This document shows, in pieces, positions 46,875 through 56,245 of a DNA stretch of 64,000 bases; position 1 is the stretch's first letter; every line of letters starts with the position of its first letter. The notes under the pieces were generated by a model. The model saw nothing but the letters and a program-made list of their open reading frames with translations, had not been told where the DNA came from and searched no databases. This DNA is from JACVRW01 sp963751105 (GTDB taxonomy: Bacteria > Actinomycetota > Thermoleophilia > Solirubrobacterales > Thermoleophilaceae), in NCBI GenBank assembly GCA_963751105.1, contig CAVVTG010000002.1:1054001-1118000 (forward strand), in the 5' to 3' direction. The translations under genes were made by a program, and so were the position numbers.

Positions 46875-49650
46875 GTGGCCGGCGAGAGTCCCAAGGAGCT
46901 GCTTCTCATCGACGGGAACAGCCTCGTCTACCGCGCCTTCTTCGCCCTTCCCGAGTCGATCGCGACGTCCAAGGGCCAGCCCACCAACGCGATCTTCGGG
47001 TTCGCCTCGATGCTCGTGAAGATGATCTCCGACTTCGGCGTCAGGCCGACGCTGGTGGTGTGGGACGCCGGCATGTCGGGGCGCAAGGAGATCTACGAGG
47101 AGTACAAGGGCCACCGCGAATCGCGCCCCGACCTGCTGCAGGAGCAGTGGCCGCACATGCAGCCGCTGGTGGAGGCGTTCGGATACGAGAGCGTCCGCGT
47201 GGAGGGCTACGAGGCCGACGACGTGATCGCCACGCTGGCTCGACAGGCGCGCAAGGAGGGGATCGACGTGACGGTGCTCACCGGCGACCGCGACCTCTTC
47301 CAGCTGATCGAGCCCGGCGTGACGGTGATGGCCACCGGCCGCGGCGTGACCGACACGAAGCTCTACGACCGCGACGCGGTGATCGAGCGCTACGGCATAC
47401 CGCCGGAGCTCGTGCCCGACTTCGTCGGGCTCAAGGGCGACACCTCGGACAACATCCCCGGGGTCCCGGGCATCGGCGACAAGACCGCGTCGCAGCTCCT
47501 CCAGGAGTGGGGCGACCTCGAGGGAGTGCTGGCCAACATCGAATCGATCTCGGGCGCAAAGCGAAAGCAGAACCTCGCCGAGCACGCCGAGAACGCGCGC
47601 ATCTCGAAGCAGCTGGCCACCGCCGTGCGCGACGTCGACGTGGAGGTGGACTTCGACGGGGTGATCGCGCGGGAGCCGGATCGCTCGCGCCTGCGCGAGA
47701 CCTTCCGCGAGTTCGAGCTGCGGGCTCCCCTCGAGCGCCTGGAGGAGGCTCTGGGCGAGGACGGCGCCGCGCCCGCCGAGCGGGTCGAGGAGGTCATCCG
47801 GGTCCCGGCGCGCGAGGTTCCGGTTGCCGAGCTGGGCGGGCTCGAAGGCGAGCTGGTGGCGGTCGCCGCGCTGCGCCCGGGCGAGGAGCCCGACGAGGCA
47901 GTGGCCGGCGCCGAGGCGGCAGTGGGCGCTGATCTCGATCTCAACGACCCCGACGCCCCCGAGCTGGCCGGCGAGCTCGACCCCGAGGCCGAGGCCCAAC
48001 CCGAGGCGGCCCAGGCGCCCGCTCCGGTCGCCACCGCCGCGGCCGGCGGCTCGCCCCAGGGCTCCTTCGATCTCGACGCCGTCAGCCGCGGCCCGCTCAC
48101 CGTGGCCGCCTGGGCGGGCGACGAGGTGCTGGTGGCCGAGGCGGAGACGTTGGCCGCCTTCACCCTGGCCCGCGGTGAGCGGCCGGTGGTGGCCCACGAC
48201 TGGAAGACGATCGCCGTGGCCGACGATCCCGCCGATCCGCCGCCGCTCGAGCACGACACGATGGTGGCGGCCTACCTGATCGATCCGGCCCGGCGCGGCT
48301 ATCCGCTCGACGAGCTGGCCACCGAGAACGGCATCGGCGCCAAGGTCGAGGGCGCCAAGGGCGCCGACGGCGTGGCCGAGCGCGCGGTCCTGACCCGCGT
48401 GCTGGCCGAGCGCCAGCGCGAGCGGCTGGAGGAGGACGGCCTGACCAGCCTGTTCCACGAGGTCGAGCTGCCCCTGGTGGACGTGCTGGTGGAGATGGAA
48501 CGCGAGGGGATCACGCCTCGACGTGGCCCGCCTGCAGAAGATCAGCAAGCGCTTCGGCGTCCGTTCAGCCGAGCTCGAGCGCCGCGTCTGGGAGCTCGCG
48601 GGGGAGGAGTTCACGATCGGCTCGCCCCAGCAGCTGGCCCCGATCCTGTTCGACAAGCTCGGGCTCTCGCGAAAGCGCCGCGGCAAGACCGGCTTCTCCA
48701 CCGACGCCCGCGTGCTGCAGGCCATCCGCGACGAGCACGAGATCGTGCCGGCGATCGAGGAGTGGCGCGAGGTGACCAAGCTCAAGTCCACCTATCTGGA
48801 CGCCTTCCCGGAGCTGATCTCAGACGACGGCCGGCTGCACACCACCTTCAACCAGACCGCAACGGCCACGGGCCGTCTCTCGAGCACCAACCCAAACCTG
48901 CAGAACATCCCGATCCGCACCGAGCAGGGCCGCGAGATCCGGGCGTGCTTCACGGCCGGGCCGGGCCGGCGGCTGATCTCGGCCGACTACTCGCAGGTCG
49001 AGCTGCGGCTGCTGGCCCACATCGCGGAAGAGCCGGTGCTGAAGGAGATCTTCCGCCGCGGCGAGGACGTGCACACCGCCACCGCCGAGGCGATCCTCGG
49101 AGGCAAGACCGATCCCGGCACGCGCTCGAAGGCCAAGATGGTCAACTACGGGATCGTGTACGGGCTGTCGGCCTATGGGCTCGCCGACCGCCTGCAGATC
49201 CCGCAGGAGGAGGCCCAGGAGTTCATCGACCGCTACTTCGAGCGCTTCCCGAAGGTCAAGGAGTTCATCGAGAGCACGATCGAGCGCGCGCGCGAGGAGG
49301 GCCACGTGACCACGTTGTTCGGCCGGATCCGGCGCGTGCCCGAGCTGCGCTCCCGTCAGTTCCAGACCCGCTCGCTGGGCGAGCGCCTGGCCGTGAACAT
49401 GGTGATCCAGGGCACGGCGGCCGACATCATCAAGGTGGCCATGGTGCGGGCGCGCGACACCCTGCGCGCCGGCGGCCTCGAGACCCGGCTGGTGCTACAG
49501 ATTCACGACGAGCTCCTCTACGAGGCGCCCGAGGCGGAGGTGGAGGCAGCGTCGGCGATCGTGATCCGCGAGATGGCCGGCGCGTTCGAGATGGACCCGC
49601 CGCTCGAGGTGGACCTCGGCGTGGGCGAGAACTGGCTGGAGGCCAAGTGA
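46875..49650 (+). CDS. polA: DNA polymerase I (frameshifted in this sequence)
   Basis: PolA fills gaps and removes RNA primers. The N-terminal 5'-3' exonuclease (to about residue 295) has LLIDGNSLVYRAFF and VEGYEADDVIATLA. An Ala/Glu/Pro-rich linker (about 330-400) follows. A 3'-5' exonuclease-like domain lacks the catalytic DxE motif and should be inactive. The polymerase domain has DYSQVELRLLAHIA (motif A), SKAKMVNYGIVYG (motif B) and QIHDELLYE (motif C). The frame breaks at the CC pair 48516-48517: removing one C restores LDVARLQKISK continuity. An extra base in an essential gene most likely reflects sequence error. The intact protein would be about 924 residues. Confidence 0.9.
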
Positions 49651-50093
49651 GCAAGGAGCTCGCGGTGCTCCTGACGGTGGCCGCGGGCGGGCTGGTGGCC
49701 GCGCAGGCCCCCGCCAACAACGTCATCTCCAACTCGGTCGGAAGCCTGGGTGCGGCGCTCGTGAGCTTCCTTGTCGGAACCGCCGTGATTCTGGTGCTGA
49801 CCTTCACGGTCGGCGGCGGGCTCAGCGGCGACGAGGGCGTCGAGTCCCCGGCCTGGTACTACTGGATTCTCGGCGGCGTCGGCGGCGCGGCGATCGTTCT
49901 GATCACCCTGATCACCGTGCGCGAGCTGGGTGCCGGAGGGGCTACGGCCGCGGTGATCGCGGGGCAGCTCGCCCTTTCCGTGATCATCGACCGCGCCGGG
50001 GTTCTCGGCCTCGACGAGCGCGCGATCACCTGGGAGAAGCTGCTGGGCATCGCGCTTCTCGCGGCCGGTACGGTGCTGATCGTTCGGGAATGA
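49647..50093 (+). CDS. Small DMT-superfamily transporter (DUF606/YdcZ type)
   Basis: The 148-residue protein has four or five membrane helices and belongs to the DUF606 (EamE-like) short transporters, often encoded as pairs. It begins SKELAVLLTVAAGGLVAAQAP and has the family RELGAGGATAAVIAGQL segment. Its ligand is unknown. GTG overlaps the polA stop by 4 bases, so it may be translated from the polA mRNA, but a partner half-transporter is not adjacent. Confidence 0.82.
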   Translation: MSKELAVLLTVAAGGLVAAQAPANNVISNSVGSLGAALVSFLVGTAVILVLTFTVGGGLSGDEGVESPAWYYWILGGVGGAAIVLITLITVRELGAGGATAAVIAGQLALSVIIDRAGVLGLDERAITWEKLLGIALLAAGTVLIVRE

Positions 50094-50166
50094 GTGGGCG
50101 CGCCCGCCGTGGCAGGCTCGGATCAAACGGCAGCGGTGACGGGGAGTGCAGGCAGATTTCGTGGTT

Positions 50167-50207
50167 TGTCCTGGGTTGACCCCCCAGGAGGGGGTGAAGT
50201 CAGGACA
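50167..50207 (+). other. Leader stem-loop upstream of the catabolic operon
   Basis: The largest intergenic gap (50094-50328) holds this structure. Outer arms 50167-50173 and 50201-50207 pair over 7 bases. Inner arms 50179-50184 and 50190-50195 pair over 6 around a 5-base loop, with a 5x5 internal loop that includes two further A-T pairs. There is no U tract. It may be a leader RNA element, or the end structure of the polA transcript. I see no recognised riboswitch motif. TAGGAT at 50272-50277 could be a -10 downstream of it. Confidence 0.45.
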
Positions 50208-50315
50208 GCCGGCTCCTTCGCGCGGGGCCCCGGGCCATCGGGGACGCACTGCACGCAGATCATCGATTATCTAGGATCGAATCGGGGAAGGCTCAAGCCA
50301 GCGGTTTGTTCGAGC

Positions 50316-50325
50316 GGAGGAGGAG
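50316..50325 (+). promoter_or_regulatory. Strong ribosome binding site of the operon's first gene
   Basis: GGAGGAGGAG ends 3 bases before ATG 50329, with a core GGAGG at good spacing. It is the strongest Shine-Dalgarno in the window and suggests high expression of the swivel-domain protein. Confidence 0.65.
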
Positions 50326-50328
50326 CGA

Positions 50329-52056
50329 ATGACGGTCACCGGTGCGGGTGAGGAGGTGCTCGGCGAGTTCCACGGGAGTGAGGAGTTCCCGATCGAGTGG
50401 GACGACGGCGAGAAGGAGCTCTTCTGGATCTACGACGATCTCCACTGTCCCAACCCGGTCTCGCCGATGTTCTTCGACATCGGCGGCTGGTGGCTCACCT
50501 GTGACCACATGTTCCGCCGCTTCGGCACCCCCTTCGCCTGCGACTGGGTGGCCAAGGAGATCAACGGCTACGTCTACACCGCCGCCGTTCCCTCCGACCC
50601 GGCAATCCACTCGGAGGCCACGGAGTACCAGTCGCGCTATGTGCCCCGGGTTCCGCGGGACCCGGACCACGCCGAGAAGATCGGCGCCTACCTCGGCTGG
50701 GTGCTTCCCCACTACGCGGAGAACTTCCTCGACTGGTGGAACGAGCGCCTGCGCCCCGAGATCGAGCGGAACTTCGAGTACCTCGACGGCTACGACACCG
50801 ACAGGGCCTCGTTCCTCGACATGGCCGTCCTGCTCGAGGACGCCATCGACATCCACGACCGCCACTGGAAGATCCATTGGATGCTGAACTTCGCCCAGTT
50901 CGCCTCCACCCAGGCGCTCAACGGCCTGCTCGAGGAGGAGAAGGGTGATGCCGCCGCGGCGCTGATGGGGCGCCTGCAGAGCTCGGTGGCCGACCGCAAC
51001 TGGGACTCGATCGAGGACCTCTGGAAGATGAAGGAGGAGATCAAGGACGACTCCGAGCTCTCCACCGCCTTCGAGGGCGACACCGCGGCCGACGTGACCG
51101 CCGCGCTGGAGGGGTCCGACCGCGGGAAGCGCTTCATCGAGGAGCGCATCGAGCCGCACCAGCAGGCCTTCGGCTACAAGGCCATCTGGTCCCACGAGTT
51201 CGCCTTCCGCACCTGGGTCGAGGACCCGGCGCCGATGATCGAGGCGGTCCGGGGCTACCTGGCCACCGACTACGACTATTCGGCGAACATCGGCGCGGTG
51301 CGCGACGACCTGGAGGCCGCCAAGAAGGAGGCTCTCGAGGGCGTCGAGGGCGATGAGCTCAAGGCGGCGCTCGAGCGCTCGCTGAGCATGAACCCACTCA
51401 CACCGGACCATCACTTCTACATCGACCAGGGGACCAACGCCCGGCTGCGACTGGTCCTGATCGCGATCGCCCGCAAGCTCGTGGATGCGGGGACGCTCGA
51501 CGATCCCGAGGACGTGATGTACCTCCGCTACAACGAGCTGCGCCTGCTGATGGCCGACCAGTCGTCGGTGGACGCCCGCGAGTTGGTGGGCGACCGCCGC
51601 GACCGGCTGGAGGAGGCTTCGGAGAAACGGCCGCCGTCGTGGGTGGGCACGGCCACGCAGCCGGCGCTCGACTTCCCCTACAACGCTCTCTGGGGCTTTC
51701 CGGAGAAGTTCCACGCGGGCGAGCCGTCCACCACCGGTGAGGTCAAGGGCCTGGCCGCCTCGCCCGGGGTGGTCGAGGGCGACGCCCGCTTCGTGCGCTC
51801 CCTGGACGAGTTCGACCAGGTCAAGGACGGCGAGATCCTCGTGTGCCGCATGACCAATCCCGCGTGGGTCGTGCTGTTCACGAAGATCACCGGCCTGGTC
51901 ACCGAGGCGGGCGGCGCGGTGTCGCATCCTGCGGTGGTGGCGCGCGAGTTCGGCATCCCGGCGGTGGTGGGCACCACCAACGCGGGCGACCGCATCTCCA
52001 CCGGCGACCGCATCCGCGTGAACGGCACCACCGGTGTCGTCGAGATCCTCGGCTGA
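50329..52056 (+). CDS. PEP-utilising enzyme mobile-domain protein (phosphohistidine swivel subunit)
   Basis: The 575-residue protein ends in the phosphohistidine swivel domain of dikinases. The motif GGAVSHPAVVAREFGIPAVV carries the phosphorylatable His533. The N-terminal 480 residues are acidic, Trp-rich and not a TIM barrel, and no ATP-grasp is present. It resembles the alpha subunit of phenylphosphate synthase or rifampin-phosphotransferase-like families rather than PEP synthase. It would accept phosphate from an ATP-grasp partner, and one is encoded at 58759-59670. It is probably the phosphotransfer subunit acting on an unknown hydroxy compound. The gene starts the long catabolic operon. 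Confidence 0.75.
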   Translation: MTVTGAGEEVLGEFHGSEEFPIEWDDGEKELFWIYDDLHCPNPVSPMFFDIGGWWLTCDHMFRRFGTPFACDWVAKEINGYVYTAAVPSDPAIHSEATEYQSRYVPRVPRDPDHAEKIGAYLGWVLPHYAENFLDWWNERLRPEIERNFEYLDGYDTDRASFLDMAVLLEDAIDIHDRHWKIHWMLNFAQFASTQALNGLLEEEKGDAAAALMGRLQSSVADRNWDSIEDLWKMKEEIKDDSELSTAFEGDTAADVTAALEGSDRGKRFIEERIEPHQQAFGYKAIWSHEFAFRTWVEDPAPMIEAVRGYLATDYDYSANIGAVRDDLEAAKKEALEGVEGDELKAALERSLSMNPLTPDHHFYIDQGTNARLRLVLIAIARKLVDAGTLDDPEDVMYLRYNELRLLMADQSSVDARELVGDRRDRLEEASEKRPPSWVGTATQPALDFPYNALWGFPEKFHAGEPSTTGEVKGLAASPGVVEGDARFVRSLDEFDQVKDGEILVCRMTNPAWVVLFTKITGLVTEAGGAVSHPAVVAREFGIPAVVGTTNAGDRISTGDRIRVNGTTGVVEILG

Positions 52057-52062
52057 GCTCGA

Positions 52063-52896
52063 GTGGGGGCTGCTGACCCGGAGTGGCTCTGCCCGGCCAC
52101 CCTCGAGGAGGCGCTCGCCGCGCGCGGCGAGCGGGGCGATGACGCCACGGTGCTGGCCGGCGGCACCTTCCTGGCGATCCTGATGAACCAGGACCTGATC
52201 GCTCCGGAAGCGCTGCTCTCGCTGGGCGGCGTGCGCGGGATCGACTACGTGGAGGTGGTGGAGGGCGAGCTGCGGCTCGGCGCCATGGCGCGCCATCGGG
52301 CGGTGGAGCGCTCGGAGGCCGTCCGCGCCGGTTGGCCCGTGCTGGCCCGCGCGTTCTCGCTCGTGGCCAGCCCAAGGGTGCGCAATCAGGCCACCGTCGG
52401 CGGCGTGCTGGCCGACGCCGACTACGCATCTGACCCGCCGGCGGTGCTCGCGGCGCTGGGTGCGCGGGCGGTACTGCGGTCCCGGCAAGGCACCCGCACG
52501 GTGTCGATCGAGGAGCTGATCCTCGGTTTCTACGAGACCTGCATCGAGCCCGACGAGCTGCTCGTGGAGGTGCGCGTCCCGCCGTGCCCGTCACGAGCCG
52601 TCTATCGCAAGTTTCGCTCGCGCGGCAGCGAGGACCGCCCCTGCGTGGCCGTGGCGGCCGCGCGGGGCGAGCAAGGGCTGAGGGTGGTGGTGGGTGCCGT
52701 GTCCGATCGCCCCCGCGAGCTGCCCGACGCCCTCGCCCTCGCCGGGGACGGGCCGCCGGGCCCGGAGGAGGCGGCGGAGATAGCCCGCCGTTACGCGCGC
52801 GAGATCGACCCGCTGGACGACTCGCGCGGCTCGTCGGCCTACCGCCGGCGCATCATCGAGGTCGAGGTGCGCCGGGCCCTGGAGGCCGTGGCGTGA
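52063..52896 (+). CDS. Molybdenum hydroxylase FAD-binding subunit
   Basis: This 277-residue protein is the medium (FAD) subunit of a xanthine dehydrogenase/CO dehydrogenase-family enzyme. It has the AGGTFLAIL loop near residue 32 and the PRVRNQATVGGVLADADYASD segment near 105-125 (family form RNxATIGGNL), followed by the CO_deh_flav_C domain. It transfers electrons from the molybdenum site to an acceptor. GTG begins 6 bases after the preceding stop, and the 3' end overlaps the large-subunit gene. Confidence 0.87.
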   Translation: MGAADPEWLCPATLEEALAARGERGDDATVLAGGTFLAILMNQDLIAPEALLSLGGVRGIDYVEVVEGELRLGAMARHRAVERSEAVRAGWPVLARAFSLVASPRVRNQATVGGVLADADYASDPPAVLAALGARAVLRSRQGTRTVSIEELILGFYETCIEPDELLVEVRVPPCPSRAVYRKFRSRGSEDRPCVAVAAARGEQGLRVVVGAVSDRPRELPDALALAGDGPPGPEEAAEIARRYAREIDPLDDSRGSSAYRRRIIEVEVRRALEAVA

Positions 52897-54971
52897 GCGA
52901 CGCACGGGTGGACGGATCGATTCGCTACTCCCAGGACGTCGAGCTGCCCGGCGCCTGGCACGCGGCGTTCGTGCGCTCGCCGCACCCTCACGCTCGCGTT
53001 CGCTCGGTCGACGCCTCCGCGCTCTCGGATGAGACCGTGGCGCTGCTGCCCGAGGACGTGGCCGGACTCGGCCGCTACGGCTGCCAGCTCAAGGATCAGA
53101 CCGTGCTCGCCGACCCAGCGCGCTTCGCCGGCGACATCGTGGCCGCCGTGGCCGCTCCCACGCCCGCACTCGCCCGGGCCGGAGCCGAAGCGGTGCAGGT
53201 GGAGTACGAGGAGCTCCCCGCCGTGCTCGACCCGCTGTCGGCCGTGGCGGAAGGCGCGCCCCTGCTGCACCCCGAGGCGGGCAGCTCGGCCGAGGACGCC
53301 GTGTCGATCGGCGTCCGGCCGCTCGAGGACACCAACGTCTGCCACCGCTTTCGGCTGGTCCAGGGCGACGCCGACGACGGCTTGGCCTCCGCCTCGGTGG
53401 TCGTGGACGAGACCTTCCGCACGGCCGGCGCCCAGCATGCGCCCATGGAGCCGCACGCCAGCGCGGCCGTCTGGCGCGAGGACGGGCGGCTCGAGCTGCA
53501 CACCGGCACCCAGACGCCGTTCAACCTGCGCGAAGACCTCGCCGGGCTGCTCGGCCTCGAGGAAGAGCGCATTCGCGTCGTGGCCCCTCCGATGGGCGGC
53601 TCGTTCGGGGCCAAGACCTTCACCCGACTCGAGGGCGTGGTGGCCTGCCTGGCGCGCAAGGCCGGGCGCCCGGTCAAGGCGGTGCTCGGCCGCGAAGAGG
53701 AGTGGTTGACGCTCAACCGCCACCCGGCCGTGATTCGGGTGCGGATCGGCGCCCGCCTGGACGGCACGCTGGTGGCGAAGCGGCTCGACTGCTGGGTCGA
53801 CACCGGCGCCTACGCGGACTGCGGCCCGGGAGTGGCCACCAAGCTCGGCTACGCGGGGGTGGGTCCCTACCGGATACCGCACGTTCGGGTGGACTCGCTG
53901 GCCGTGTACACGAACCTGCCTCCCAACGGCGCCTTCCGAGGGTACGGGGCCACGCAGTCGGTGTGGGCGTCCGAGCGCGCGATGGACCTGCTGGCCGAGC
54001 GGCTGGGAATGAGCCCGCTCGAGCTGCGGCGCAAGAATCTCCTGCGCGACGGCGACCGGTTCGCCACCGGCGAGGTCATGCACGACGTGCACTTCGAGGA
54101 GTGCCTGCAGGCGGCCGCGGACGCCGTGGACTACGAGCGCCATCCCGAGGGCAAGGGCCTGTGCGTGCTGCTCAAGGGCATGCAGACCCCCAGCCGAGCG
54201 GCGATCGCAGTGGAGCGCACGCCGGTGGGCTGGGTCGTCCGCAGCGCGTCCTGCGAGATGGGGCAGGGAGTGCGCGAGTCGCTGCGCGTGATGGGGGCCG
54301 AGCTGCTGGGCTGCGAGCCCGGCCAGATCGAGGTCCCGGACCCGGACACCGACAGCTCGCCCTACGACACGAGGACGACCTCCAGCCGATCGACCCACAT
54401 GATGGGCCGGGCGCTGCGCGAGGCCGTGGCCGACCTGGAGGGCAACGGAGGCGAGCGCGGCTACGGCGAGGTTGAGAACGACGGTGGCCTGGATCCCGAC
54501 ACCGGACAGGGAATCGCCTCGACGCACTGGCACCAGGGGGCGGCCGCCGCGCACGTGCTGGTGGACGACGAGACCGGGGAGATCTCCGTGGAGCGTCTCC
54601 ACGCAGCGGTCTACGCGGGGAGGGTGGTGGACCGCAAGGGAGCCGAGCTGCAGAACGAGGGCTCGATGATCATGGGCCTGGGCACCGCCCTGCTCGAGCA
54701 GGTGGAGCAGGCGGACGGCCAGCTCACCGGCACCAACCTGAGCGACTACAACCTGCCCGCGATCGGCGACATGCCGCGCCGGCTGACCCATGAGCTGATC
54801 GAGAGCGACGGCGCCGAGGCCCACGGCCTGGGCGAGACGGCGCTGCCGCCTGTGCCCGCGGCGATCGGCAACGCGCTCGCCTCACTCGGCCTGCAGCTGA
54901 CCGAGTTGCCGATGACCGCCGAGCGCGTGCTCGAGGCCGCCGACGCCCTGAACGGGGGAGGGCGCCGGTGA
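52893..54971 (+). CDS. Molybdenum hydroxylase large subunit (xanthine dehydrogenase family)
   Basis: The 692-residue molybdopterin-binding subunit has MGGSFGAK near 235, AFRGYGATQ near 350, CEMGQGVRES near 455 and the active-site Glu in GLGETALPPVPAAIGNAL near 650. These are the hydroxylase landmarks. It oxidatively hydroxylates an aldehyde or N-heterocycle, with the substrate unknown. The length is below the usual 750-800: a stretch after SRSTHMMGRAL (from about residue 506) is short compared with relatives, although motifs on both sides are intact. It forms a FAD-Mo-2Fe2S gene order by 4-base overlaps. Confidence 0.87.
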   Translation: MSDARVDGSIRYSQDVELPGAWHAAFVRSPHPHARVRSVDASALSDETVALLPEDVAGLGRYGCQLKDQTVLADPARFAGDIVAAVAAPTPALARAGAEAVQVEYEELPAVLDPLSAVAEGAPLLHPEAGSSAEDAVSIGVRPLEDTNVCHRFRLVQGDADDGLASASVVVDETFRTAGAQHAPMEPHASAAVWREDGRLELHTGTQTPFNLREDLAGLLGLEEERIRVVAPPMGGSFGAKTFTRLEGVVACLARKAGRPVKAVLGREEEWLTLNRHPAVIRVRIGARLDGTLVAKRLDCWVDTGAYADCGPGVATKLGYAGVGPYRIPHVRVDSLAVYTNLPPNGAFRGYGATQSVWASERAMDLLAERLGMSPLELRRKNLLRDGDRFATGEVMHDVHFEECLQAAADAVDYERHPEGKGLCVLLKGMQTPSRAAIAVERTPVGWVVRSASCEMGQGVRESLRVMGAELLGCEPGQIEVPDPDTDSSPYDTRTTSSRSTHMMGRALREAVADLEGNGGERGYGEVENDGGLDPDTGQGIASTHWHQGAAAAHVLVDDETGEISVERLHAAVYAGRVVDRKGAELQNEGSMIMGLGTALLEQVEQADGQLTGTNLSDYNLPAIGDMPRRLTHELIESDGAEAHGLGETALPPVPAAIGNALASLGLQLTELPMTAERVLEAADALNGGGRR

Positions 54972-55408
54972 TCGTCGAGCTGATCCTCAACGGCCGGCGG
55001 GCCGAGCTCGACGCCCCGAGCGACGAGACCCTGCTCGAGACGCTCAGGCGCGAGGGCTACCGCAGCGTGCGCGCCACCTGCGGAATCGGCGTGTGCGGGG
55101 CCTGCACGGTGCTGCTCGACGGCGAGCCGGTGTCGGGCTGCCTGCTGCTCACCGCCCAGGCGGCCGGTCGCGAGCTGACCACCGTGGAGGGGCTCGATCC
55201 CGCCGACCCCGTGCCCGCCGCCTTCTCACGGGAGCGGGCCTTCCAGTGCGGCTACTGCACACCCGGGATGGTGCTCACCGCGTCCAGCCTGCTGCGCGAG
55301 CGTCCGCATCCCAGCGACGGCGAGATCGCCGAGGCGCTGGGGGGCAACCTGTGCCGCTGCGGCTGCTACGTGAAGATCGCCGACGCGGTGAGGAGGGCCG
55401 CCGCGTGA
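54968..55408 (+). CDS. Molybdenum hydroxylase [2Fe-2S] subunit
   Basis: A 146-residue iron-sulfur subunit with the plant-type cluster motif TCGIGVCGACTVLLDG (Cys38-type region) and the second cluster motif QCGYCTPGMV...CRC. The last motif reads NLCRCGCY where relatives usually have NLCRCTGY. It relays electrons between molybdenum and FAD. GTG overlaps the large-subunit stop by 4 bases, and its stop overlaps the next gene. Confidence 0.9.
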   Translation: MIVELILNGRRAELDAPSDETLLETLRREGYRSVRATCGIGVCGACTVLLDGEPVSGCLLLTAQAAGRELTTVEGLDPADPVPAAFSRERAFQCGYCTPGMVLTASSLLRERPHPSDGEIAEALGGNLCRCGCYVKIADAVRRAAA

Positions 55409-56244
55409 GGCTCGTCACCTACGACGCCGGCGACGGGCCCCGGGTGGGAGCCCTCGAGGACGGCGACGTGGTCGACCTCGGCTTCGAGGGCGACATGGTC
55501 GCCTTCATCGAGGCCGGAGCGCCCGCCGGCCATGCGCGGGCCGTGACCTCGGCCCGTCTGCTCGCGCCCCTGCGCCCCCGCTCGCTGCGCGACTTCCTGG
55601 CCTTCGAGGGCCACCTCAAGGGTGCGCTCAGCCGGCTCGGGCGAGAGATACCCGACGAGTGGTACGACGTGCCGGCCTACTACAAGGGGATGCCCGACAC
55701 CGTGATCGGGCCGGAGGCGACGATTCCCTGGCCCGAGTGGACCGACCGGCTCGACCACGAGCTCGAGCTGGCTGCCGTGATCGGCCGCCGCTGCCGGGAC
55801 GTTGCCGCCGATGACGCCGATGCCTGCATCTTCGGTTACACGATCTGGAACGACGTGTCGGCGCGCGACGTGCAGACCCGCGAGCTGCCCGTGGGCATGG
55901 GGCCCGGCAAGGCCAAGGACTGGGACGGCTCGAACGTGCTCGGCCCCTGCCTGGTCACGGCCGACGAGCTCGACGCCTCGGACACGCGCATGCAGGTGCG
56001 CGTGAACGGCGAGCTGTGGGGCGAGGACACCAGCGCGAGCATGCACCACCGCTTCGCCGACATGGTCGCCTACTCGTCGCGCAGCCAGACGCTCTACCCG
56101 GGCGAGGTGCTCGGGTCCGGGACGGCCACGGGCGGCTCGGGGCTGGAGCTCGACCGCCGGCTCGAGCCGGGCGACGTGGTGGAGCTCGAGATCGACGGAA
56201 TCGGAGTGCTGCGCAACCCAATCGGAGCGAAGGGAGACACCTGA
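55405..56244 (+). CDS. Fumarylacetoacetate hydrolase family protein
   Basis: The 279-residue protein belongs to the FAH superfamily. It has YTIWNDVSARDVQTRE near 150-165, the metal-binding Glu/Asp pair in RLDHELELAAVIG, and GPGKAKDWDGSNVLGPCLVT, all family landmarks. Members hydrolyse or decarboxylate beta-diketones or oxo-acids with a divalent metal. In this operon it may act on a ring-opened product, but the substrate is unknown. It is coupled to the [2Fe-2S] gene and followed 1 base later by a small monooxygenase gene. Confidence 0.87.
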   Translation: MRLVTYDAGDGPRVGALEDGDVVDLGFEGDMVAFIEAGAPAGHARAVTSARLLAPLRPRSLRDFLAFEGHLKGALSRLGREIPDEWYDVPAYYKGMPDTVIGPEATIPWPEWTDRLDHELELAAVIGRRCRDVAADDADACIFGYTIWNDVSARDVQTRELPVGMGPGKAKDWDGSNVLGPCLVTADELDASDTRMQVRVNGELWGEDTSASMHHRFADMVAYSSRSQTLYPGEVLGSGTATGGSGLELDRRLEPGDVVELEIDGIGVLRNPIGAKGDT

Positions 56245-56245
56245 C

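Noticed and set aside
48510..48530. Programmed frameshifting in polA
   Set aside because: No slippery heptamer or downstream pseudoknot is evident, and similar single-base insertions occur in unrelated genes, which favours sequence error.
46821..48791. Long N-terminal extension of the malic enzyme on the minus strand
   Set aside because: The stretch is antisense to polA and is not like any malic enzyme. The ACT domain starts just after GTG 46820.
46875..50093. Apparent 1072-residue fusion of PolA with a small DMT transporter
   Set aside because: The polymerase domain lies in a different frame ending at 49650, and the transporter has its own GTG at 49647. The apparent fusion comes from the frameshift at 48516-48517.
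50094..50351. Short coding region in the gap before the operon
   Set aside because: It has no recognisable product, overlaps the strong ribosome binding site and the real start at 50329, and most likely reflects chance openness in GC-rich DNA.
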